26,378 nt of DNA from contig JBFWLP010000043.1 in the NCBI GenBank assembly GCA_050252075.1, positions 1 through 26,378 on the forward strand, read 5' to 3'. The notes beneath the pieces were generated by a model that was given only the letters and a program-made list of their open reading frames with translations, did not search any database and had not been told where the DNA came from. The position numbers were made by a program, and so were the translations under genes. This document shows positions 1-5,843 of the stretch, one piece after another; position 1 is the stretch's first letter, and every line of letters begins with the position of its first letter. Source of the DNA: JAAYGT01 sp050252075 (GTDB lineage: Bacteria; Pseudomonadota; Gammaproteobacteria; Burkholderiales; Burkholderiaceae_B).

Positions 1-127
1 AATGGATGTGGTCCTACAATAACGAGCGCCCAAATATGGCATTGGGCGGTATCACCCCAAAACAGCGGCTGACCATGGCCGCATAGCATTGCTACTTCTG
101 AGCACCGTTAAAAATGGGGGGATTACC
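1..127 (+). mobile_element. Right end of an IS3-family insertion sequence (cut by window edge)
   Basis: The window begins inside an insertion sequence. The frame at 3..86 reads the typical IS3-family OrfB C-terminus and stops with TAG. About 40 non-coding bases follow, ending in an A-run and a G6 block (109..121) plus ATTACC, which looks like a terminal inverted repeat. The exact IS boundary is uncertain, near 127, because the other end and the target duplication lie outside the window. The flavoprotein gene resumes directly after it, so the element appears inserted in that gene. IS3-family elements move by a copy-out, paste-in mechanism using a DDE transposase. Confidence 0.8.
3..86 (+). CDS. 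IS3-family transposase OrfB, C-terminal 27 residues (partial)
   Basis: Frame 3 reads WMWSYNNERP followed by NMALGGITPKQRLTMAA and a TAG stop at 84..86. The pattern YN..RP(N/H).ALGG.TP is the hallmark of the end of the integrase (rve) domain of IS3-family OrfB transposases. The rest of the protein, including the DDE catalytic residues, lies left of the window. The stretch is too short to name the subgroup or the element. The family call is safe because the motif is highly characteristic and is followed by an IS-like terminal sequence. Confidence 0.85.
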   Translation, partial: WMWSYNNERPNMALGGITPKQRLTMAA

Positions 128-1178
128 TTGCGAAGTGTGGGGGGGTGGTGTTGGGCTATTAGATGCTTACTATGCTTCGGCGCGTCGAATGGGTGTCGAA
201 ATCCGGCTTCGGACTTACGTGAAAGATCTCATTGTTGAGGATGGTCAAGTTGCCGGGGTTTTTTGTGAAACCGATGGCCGGCCGGCTCGCATACTAGCTA
301 GGGCGGTGGTCCTTGCATGTGGTGGGTTTGAGGCCAGTGCGGAAATGCGTGCTCGCTACCTTGGCCCTAATTGGGATTTGGCTAAGGTGCGTGGAAGTCG
401 CTTTAACACTGGGCAGGGTTTGACGATGGCGCTAAGTGTCGGTGCTGATTCAAAAGGCCATTGGTCTGGTGCACATTCCACCTGCTGGGATATGAACGCT
501 CCCGAAAGCGGTGATTTGGTTGTTGGCGACGGATACCAAAAATTTAGCTACCCGATTGGGATTATGGTCAATGCTCGCGGAGAGCGCTTTGTGGATGAAG
601 GCTCTGATATACAGACCTACACATATGCACGTATTGGGCGCGAGATTCTATCTCAGCCAGGAATGTTGGCTTGGCAAGTGTTCGATCAGCGAGCGGTTCC
701 AATGCTACGCGACGAGTATCGAATTCGTCAGGTTACCAAGGTGATGGGTGATACCTTGGAGGAATTGGCATCGCGATTGGATGGTGTAGATCCAGCCGGA
801 TTTCTTCGTACCGTTCAAGCTTATAACCAAGCTGTGCCGAAAGGTGATCCTCCCATTAATCTTTCTATAAAAGATGGTCGTGGCACCACTGGTTTATCAA
901 TTCCAAAATCTAACTGGGCCTATCCAATAGATAAAGGCCCATTTCAAGCCTACGCAGTTACTACCGGTATTACTTTCACATTTGGTGGGTTGCGTATTTC
1001 GACACGTGCCGAAGTGCTTACTCCATCACTACGGCCCCTGCCAGGGCTTTATGCGGCTGGTGAAATCGTGGGTGGAATTTTCTATGGAGGTTACCCCGGA
1101 GGCACCGGTCTAGTTTCTGGGGCGGTTTTTGGGCGTATTGCTGGCAAGCAGTGTAGCCAGTGGATTCAAGCGACTTGA
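114..1178 (+). pseudogene. FAD-dependent dehydrogenase (tricarballylate dehydrogenase/fumarate reductase-like), 5' end lost to IS insertion
   Basis: The 354-residue open frame is the C-terminal three quarters of an FAD-binding-2 flavoprotein. It begins at the internal GGG(V/A)GLLDAYY segment and ends with the family's GLYAAGEIVGG and GYPGGTGLVSGAVFGRIAG motifs, which bind FAD near the C-terminus. Family members run about 460 to 490 residues, so roughly 120 are missing, including the N-terminal GxGxxG dinucleotide fold. The apparent ATG at 114 lies in the IS terminal sequence, and the frame is blocked upstream by TGA at 99..101, so no native start exists here. A protein made from it should not bind FAD. 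TcuA-type relatives oxidise tricarballylate to cis-aconitate, which would fit the aconitase-like genes downstream; the true substrate is unknown. No ribosome binding site is evident. Confidence 0.8.
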
Positions 1179-1222
1179 GCATAACTGCTCAGCCGTAATT
1201 ACACCACTATGAGGAGCAAATA

Positions 1223-2206
1223 ATGCTTACACGTAACTGTTTCAAATGGACGCCGGTTTTTGTATTATTTTTCTGCTTAATGGGTTTGGCGCCTAGGGCG
1301 GGAGCGGCTTATCCTGACCGTCCAGTGCGTTTAGTGATTCCCGTGCCACCGGGCGGTGCGGCCGACTTCATTGGACGGTTGTTTGCGGAGAGGCTTGGGC
1401 AAGAGTTGGGACAGACGGTCGTCGTCGAGAATAAGGCGGGTGCATCAGGAATGATAGCCTCTCAACAGGTTGCGCGCTCTGATGCAGACGGCTATACGCT
1501 TTTGCTTTCGTCCAGTACCTCTCACGGTACTGCGCCGGTAGTTGTACGATCCCCGCTTTATGATCCGTTAGCTGATTTTACGCATATCGGTTTAATTGCA
1601 ACTGTTCCTGCGGTAGTGGTTGTTAACAAGGCGTTGCCCGTAACTACAGTGGCAGAATTAATTGATTATGCCAATAAAAATAAAGGGCAACTGAACTATG
1701 GCTCATCAGGCACAGGAAGTCCGTTGCATCTTTGGGGTGAGCTTTTTAAATCAGTTACCGGCGCTTCTTTGCAGCATGTGCCCTATAAGGGGGCGGGGCC
1801 GGCGGTAATGGATCTCGTGGCTGGGCGGATCCAGATCATGTTTGACGGCGTACCATCGCAGCTTGGAAATATACAAAGTGGTAACACGCGGGCGCTAGCT
1901 ACTATGAACGATACCCGTTCGACGGTATTGCCGGATTTACCGACCATGGGGGAGGTGGGCTTTCCAAAGGTTGTAGGAGGCCTTTGGTTTGGTATCTCCG
2001 GCCCCAAAGGGGTACCTGATGAGGTGGTTAATCGATTGAGCGCCGCGTTGTTTAAGGTAACGGATATGCCGGACGTTAGGGATACCTATGCACAGAGGGG
2101 GGTGCTGACTACACCAATGAAGCCTTCTGCCTATTCTGATTTCATAAGCAACGAGAATAAAAAGTATTCTGAAGTGGTTCGCACATCGGGTATGACTTTG
2201 GAATAG
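1223..2206 (+). CDS. Bug/TctC-family tripartite tricarboxylate transporter substrate-binding protein
   Basis: This 327-residue periplasmic solute receptor starts at an ATG behind a good ribosome binding site (GAGGAG at about 1210). A signal peptide covers about residues 1 to 28 (hydrophobic FVLFFCLMGL, then RAGA). The mature part opens with the Bug signature YPDRPVRLVIPVPPGGAAD and continues with VVVENKAGASG and the HVPYKGAGPAV ligand-loop motif, all colinear with the family. Bug proteins usually bind carboxylates or other small organic acids and are greatly expanded in Alcaligenaceae. No TctA/TctB permease is present, which is common for Bug genes that sit in catabolic operons. It stops 2 nt before the LeuC-like gene, so the two are probably translationally coupled. 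It likely captures the acid that the operon degrades. Confidence 0.93.
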   Translation: MLTRNCFKWTPVFVLFFCLMGLAPRAGAAYPDRPVRLVIPVPPGGAADFIGRLFAERLGQELGQTVVVENKAGASGMIASQQVARSDADGYTLLLSSSTSHGTAPVVVRSPLYDPLADFTHIGLIATVPAVVVVNKALPVTTVAELIDYANKNKGQLNYGSSGTGSPLHLWGELFKSVTGASLQHVPYKGAGPAVMDLVAGRIQIMFDGVPSQLGNIQSGNTRALATMNDTRSTVLPDLPTMGEVGFPKVVGGLWFGISGPKGVPDEVVNRLSAALFKVTDMPDVRDTYAQRGVLTTPMKPSAYSDFISNENKKYSEVVRTSGMTLE

Positions 2207-2208
2207 GT

Positions 2209-3630
2209 ATGTCCGCGACTTTGCTCGACAAGTTATGGGGCCGCCATCTGGTCGCCGCAGGGGCTGAGGATGAAGAGCTATCCTTATTGTTTGTGGACAA
2301 GAGCTTTCTGCATGAGGAAACCACTTTCGCCTTTAGTGCGATTGGAGGCCGGGCGTCCTCTGTGCGTTATCCGCAGCGCCATGTCGCTTTTGCTGATCAC
2401 TACGCTCCAACGCGACCGGAACTACGCCATGACCTCAACCGAGTGAGTGACGAAGCCCGAGTGATGCTCGATACACTTGCTCGTAATACTGCTGCTAATG
2501 CCATCCCTATATACGATGTGCAACATTGGGACCACGGCATCATGCATGTAGCGGCCGCGCAGCTTGGAATGGTTCTACCGGGAATGCTTGTTGCCGGCTC
2601 GGACTCTCACACATGTACAGTAGGTGCCTTCGGTAGCTATGCGTTCGGTATTGGGCAGACCGAGCATCGCCAACTTTTAGAAACGCAAACTCTCTGGAGG
2701 CGTAAACCACGAAGCATGCATGTCACCTTAAATGGCACACCGAATAGCGGGGTGTCAGCAAAAGACGTAATCCTTTTTCTAATACAGCAGCTAGGCGTTC
2801 GGCGTGCGGCGGGACATGTTCTCGAGTTTGATGGGGATTATGTGTCGAGCTTATGTATGGATCAGCGGTTGACATTGTGCAACATGGCCATTGAGGCAGG
2901 TGCTCTTTCCGGTTTAGTTGGGCCAGACGCTGTTACTGTGTCTTATCTTAAGGGGAAACCCTACGCCCCCTCTGGAGAGCAGTGGGAGGCTGCGGTAGCG
3001 GATTGGGATGGTTTGCGATCCGATCCAGCGGCTAAACATAATGCGGCAATACTCTTGCGGCTTCGAGATGTCCAGCCGATGCTCACTTGGGGTACTGGTT
3101 TAGATCAAGCGATAGCGGTGACGGAGCGTATACCAAATCCTGATCAGTTTTCAGATAACGCACTGCGGCAGCGCGCCACTAGAGCTTTACGTTATATGGG
3201 GTTGGAGGCCGGTGAGCCAATTGCTGGAACCGAGATTGACGTTGCCTTTATCGGCTCCTGCAATAGTTCCCGGCTTTACGATCTCCGTGCTGCCGCTGCA
3301 GTACTGAAAGGTAACAAAGTACGAGTGCCCACAATTATCGTACCAGGAGCACAGGCAATTCGTCGCCAGGCAGAAGAAGAAGGTCTCGCCAATATTTTCA
3401 TCGATGCCGGTTGCGAATGGCGCGAGCCAGGTTGTTCAATGTGTGTAGGTTCTAACGGTGACACGGTTTCATCTGGGCTAAGGTGTGCTTCGTCGTCACC
3501 ACGTAATTTTGAGGGTCGTCAGGGGCCGGGGGCTCGTACGCATGTAATGAGCGCGGCAATGGTTGCTGCCGCAGCCGTCGCTGGTCAGTTGCACGATGTT
3601 AGAGAGTTCATCACCGGCTATACAACTTGA
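2209..3630 (+). CDS. Aconitase-superfamily hydratase, large subunit (LeuC-like)
   Basis: The 473-residue protein is colinear with bacterial 3-isopropylmalate dehydratase large subunit, of near-identical length (E. coli LeuC is 466). The GSDSHT motif (residues 130-135) and the three [4Fe-4S] ligand cysteines C351, C409 and C412 (GSC and GCSMC contexts) are present, with NFEGRQGPGARTHV near the end. The enzyme should catalyse a reversible dehydration/hydration of a hydroxy-acid using the cluster as Lewis acid. It differs from housekeeping LeuC in usually invariant segments (GSCNSSR for GSCTNSR, IGQTEHR for IGTSEVEH). With its receptor and crotonase neighbours this argues for a catabolic paralogue with another substrate, not leucine synthesis. 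Its small subunit is encoded downstream, separated by the crotonase gene. Methylmalate, dimethylmalate or tricarboxylate substrates are possible but undecided. Confidence 0.88.
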   Translation: MSATLLDKLWGRHLVAAGAEDEELSLLFVDKSFLHEETTFAFSAIGGRASSVRYPQRHVAFADHYAPTRPELRHDLNRVSDEARVMLDTLARNTAANAIPIYDVQHWDHGIMHVAAAQLGMVLPGMLVAGSDSHTCTVGAFGSYAFGIGQTEHRQLLETQTLWRRKPRSMHVTLNGTPNSGVSAKDVILFLIQQLGVRRAAGHVLEFDGDYVSSLCMDQRLTLCNMAIEAGALSGLVGPDAVTVSYLKGKPYAPSGEQWEAAVADWDGLRSDPAAKHNAAILLRLRDVQPMLTWGTGLDQAIAVTERIPNPDQFSDNALRQRATRALRYMGLEAGEPIAGTEIDVAFIGSCNSSRLYDLRAAAAVLKGNKVRVPTIIVPGAQAIRRQAEEEGLANIFIDAGCEWREPGCSMCVGSNGDTVSSGLRCASSSPRNFEGRQGPGARTHVMSAAMVAAAAVAGQLHDVREFITGYTT

Positions 3631-3646
3631 AAGAGGAAATCTGTAA

Positions 3647-4384
3647 GTGGATAACGTATTGATAATTAACAAAGAGGAATCGTTGCTGGAGATATGTCTA
3701 AATCACCCTGAAAATGGGAATCGCTTGACTATGGATATGATAGAAATCCTGTCTGATGCGTTGAGAAATATGACTCCTGCAACCAAGCTGGTTGTTTTAA
3801 AAGCCCAGGGTCCTGATTTTTGTCTGGGCCGCGATTACGGTTCTGCGCCAGAGGAAAAAAATGCGCAAAGATTGGCACCTAGGGCCTCTGATATACGGGC
3901 GGGAATGACTTCGCCTATCATCGCGCTATATTCGGCCCTTCGAGGGTTACCTGTGCCCAGTTTGGCCCTAGTGCGGGGAGTCGCACAGGGTTTTGGGTGC
4001 GCTATGGCGGGGGCTTGCGACCTAGTATTAGCAAGCGATCAATCTAGATTTAGCCTACCCGAGATGGGCGAACGCCGCCTTCCGCCAACGTTGGCTATGA
4101 GCGCATTATGGAACCGCGCCGCCTACCGCCCGTTGACGTATATGGTGTTCTCGCTATCCCAGATTGACGCATATGCTGCGCAGCAGGCGGGTATAGTCAG
4201 CGAAGTCGTATCCGAGCGGGACTTTGAGCGCCGGGCCTGCGCATTGATTGACACAATCCTGGAGCAGCCAGTGGATGCAATTAGGGCGGTTACGGAGTAT
4301 CTGCGGCATGCTCCCACACTTTCTGATGGTCCACGTGCCGCCATGGGTGAGCATTTATTTGCGAATGTAATGTCGTCACGTTGA
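3647..4384 (+). CDS. Enoyl-CoA hydratase/isomerase (crotonase) family protein
   Basis: The gene uses a GTG start at 3647 behind AGAGGA at about 3632 and encodes 245 residues, close to the family's usual 255 to 265. The two crotonase oxyanion-hole segments are visible: DFCLGRDYG (57-65) and GVAQGFGCAMAGACDLVLAS (111-130). The FSLPEMG segment keeps the acidic residue matching Glu164 of rat enoyl-CoA hydratase (E139). The residue matching Glu144 is not acidic (GCAMAG in place of GCELA), so simple syn-hydration is doubtful; isomerase, hydrolase, decarboxylase or C-C lyase activity is equally possible. It lies between the LeuC-like and LeuD-like genes with gaps of 16 and 12 nt, so all three are surely co-transcribed. 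It implies that the pathway passes through a CoA thioester, although no CoA ligase or transferase is visible. Confidence 0.85.
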   Translation: MDNVLIINKEESLLEICLNHPENGNRLTMDMIEILSDALRNMTPATKLVVLKAQGPDFCLGRDYGSAPEEKNAQRLAPRASDIRAGMTSPIIALYSALRGLPVPSLALVRGVAQGFGCAMAGACDLVLASDQSRFSLPEMGERRLPPTLAMSALWNRAAYRPLTYMVFSLSQIDAYAAQQAGIVSEVVSERDFERRACALIDTILEQPVDAIRAVTEYLRHAPTLSDGPRAAMGEHLFANVMSSR

Positions 4385-4396
4385 GGGCGATTCTCC

Positions 4397-4996
4397 ATGC
4401 AAATATTGGCTGAAGTCGCTGTGCCGTTGGATGAGGACGATATTGATTCTGGACGCATTTTTCCGTCTCGTTTCTTACGCAAACCATACCTTGCAGGGTG
4501 TTACGCCGATTATTTATTCCATGATGAACGGTTTGACACCGATGGCCGAAATCACGGGAGGCATGTATTCGATCAAGAGTATTATCGGCAAGCCCGAATT
4601 TTGGTAACAGGTCATAATTTCGGTTGTGGTTCCTCACGAGAGTCTGCTGTATATGCGCTGCGAGATGCGGGCTTTCATTGCGTTATTGCGGGTAGCTTCG
4701 GCGAGATCTTCGAGGCCAACTGCAGACGTAACAATGTCCTAGCCATATCTCTACCCCAAGGTCAATTACGTCAATTGTTAGATTTGTTATTGATAAGGCC
4801 TGGCGCGAGAGTCACGGTAGATGTGGAGCACAGAAGAGTGTTTTTTCCTAACGGGAATAGGGTGACTTTTAGGATGGCCACGCAAAAGCTTGTCGGGAGC
4901 AGGGCATCATGCACTGAACTGGAAGCGGCGCAAAAAATGTTAAAGCACATAGAATTTTTTCGTCGGAGTTACGAAGAGCGTTATCCATGGCTTTAG
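4397..4996 (+). CDS. Aconitase-superfamily hydratase, small (swivel) subunit (LeuD-like)
   Basis: This 199-residue protein has the LeuD layout: an N-terminal DDIDSGRIFPSRFL segment, the substrate-binding loop NFGCGSSRES (residues 74-83), and the VIAGSFGEIFEANCRRNN segment that contacts the large subunit's active site. E. coli LeuD is 201 residues. It should pair with the LeuC-like protein encoded at 2209 to form the active hydratase. Housekeeping LeuD reads GSSREHAPWAL where this reads GSSRESAVYAL, again suggesting altered substrate choice, since this loop shapes specificity. The gene is the last of the plus-strand operon and faces the convergent GntR regulator across about 80 bp, in which I see no clear terminator. 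Confidence 0.88.
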   Translation: MQILAEVAVPLDEDDIDSGRIFPSRFLRKPYLAGCYADYLFHDERFDTDGRNHGRHVFDQEYYRQARILVTGHNFGCGSSRESAVYALRDAGFHCVIAGSFGEIFEANCRRNNVLAISLPQGQLRQLLDLLLIRPGARVTVDVEHRRVFFPNGNRVTFRMATQKLVGSRASCTELEAAQKMLKHIEFFRRSYEERYPWL

Positions 4997-5074
4997 TGAC
5001 ACGAGGGCTAGGAGAATATTTTCTGGTGTGTAGTCTCTATAACACGGCGGCAAGTCCACAAAATTTTTATCTCT

Positions 5075-5728
5075 TTACGGGTGAACATGTAACCTCGCCG
5101 CCCGGCATGCCGACTTCACATGTGCATTGGCTGTTTTTCGGGCTTGCTTTGGATTCCTTTGTTTGATCGCATCAAGTATTGCTTGCATTTCCTGTAGGCT
5201 CGACTTGCCGCGTTTAGGATTTGACATGGATCGGGCCCGCAGAAAATTAATACGAGCTCTCAGACCTTCCAGAGTATCAAAGATGATGCTATTGCCACAG
5301 TTGCTTAATATTATGGAATAAAACATTGACGTCGAAGCCAAACGGCCAGCCTCGTCGTTGCTTTGATCGGCAAGGGCAAAGGCGTCAAGTGCAGTTTGCA
5401 TTTGTTCAATATGCTCAGAAGTTGCTATTGGCGTAAATAAGGCTGCAGCCTCACCTTCCAGAATGGCCCGTACATGGTAAATCTCTTGGGCTTCTTTCCA
5501 GTTGATAGTTCTAACTGAGGGTCCTCGATTAGGAGTGGACGAGATGAGTTTCTCTGCTTCCAGATGGCGTAAAGCCTCCCGTAGTGAGGATCGGCTTACA
5601 CCCAAAGACTTACACAAGTCTGCCTCAATCAACCTTTGATTGGGTTGAAAGTGCCCAGATACTATAGCTTGTCGCAGACGGTCTGCCGTTTGGGCTGTGA
5701 CTGTCACGGGTTTTATCTTCAAGTCCAT
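5075..5728 (-). CDS. GntR-family (FadR/FCD subfamily) transcriptional regulator
   Basis: I take the start at the ATG at 5728 (MDLKIKPVTV), giving 217 residues, the usual FadR-subfamily size. An ATG at 5737 is also possible, while the longer open frame up to 5821 would run across the promoter and operator. The winged helix-turn-helix covers about residues 10-75 (DRLRQAIVSGHFQPNQRLIE, then LGVSRSSLREALRHLE). An FCD ligand domain follows. In that domain two of the usual metal-binding histidines are replaced (FYSIILSNCGN has Y for the usual FH pattern; LQEMQAI has M for EH), leaving only that of NAHVKSA. It is convergent with the hydratase operon and divergent from the enamidase gene, so it may control either. 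Its base composition matches the island. FCD regulators commonly respond to carboxylic acids. Confidence 0.87.
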   Translation of the reverse strand: MDLKIKPVTVTAQTADRLRQAIVSGHFQPNQRLIEADLCKSLGVSRSSLREALRHLEAEKLISSTPNRGPSVRTINWKEAQEIYHVRAILEGEAAALFTPIATSEHIEQMQTALDAFALADQSNDEAGRLASTSMFYSIILSNCGNSIIFDTLEGLRARINFLRARSMSNPKRGKSSLQEMQAILDAIKQRNPKQARKTANAHVKSACRAARLHVHP

Positions 5729-5744
5729 ACTAACCATTTGCCTG

Positions 5745-5757
5745 ATTGTCTGACAAT
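5745..5757. promoter_or_regulatory. Putative GntR operator, perfect palindrome ATTGTCTGACAAT
   Basis: The site is a perfect inverted repeat, ATTGTC and GACAAT around one central T. It matches the TTGTN(3)ACAA type of operator bound by FadR-subfamily GntR proteins. It lies 7 to 17 nt upstream of the regulator's possible start codons and 86 nt before the enamidase start. It also sits just after the predicted transcription start of the regulator, so autoregulation by roadblock is the simplest reading. I did not find a second clear copy in front of the 1223..4996 operon, whose native promoter was probably displaced by the IS. Confidence 0.7.
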
Positions 5758-5770
5758 ATGCTAACTTTGC

Positions 5771-5799
5771 AGAATAACATTGACGCGTTTTGGACGCAA
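5771..5799 (-). promoter_or_regulatory. Possible sigma-70 promoter of the GntR regulator
   Basis: Read on the minus strand, TTGCGT (5794..5799) is separated by exactly 17 nt from TATTCT (5771..5776). This is a reasonable -35/-10 pair, with transcription expected to start near 5764, immediately before the ATTGTCTGACAAT operator. It is a consensus match by eye only. Confidence 0.4.
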
Positions 5800-5843
5800 T
5801 TTGGAGTGCCGGATTGCGCAATGTATCACCTCAGGAGCACCTT

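Noticed and set aside
4997..5074. Terminator between the convergent LeuD-like and GntR genes
   Set aside because: Only short, imperfect pairings (such as GTGT with ACAC) are present and no T-run follows a stable stem.
5729..5821. Longer N-terminus for the GntR regulator
   Set aside because: It would place the palindrome and promoter inside coding sequence and precede the usual start of the winged-helix domain by about 30 residues.
5790..5843. Longer N-terminus for the enamidase-like protein
   Set aside because: The extra 18 residues do not resemble the family N-terminus, have no ribosome binding site, and would cover the regulator's promoter; ATG 5844 has CAGGAG at proper spacing.
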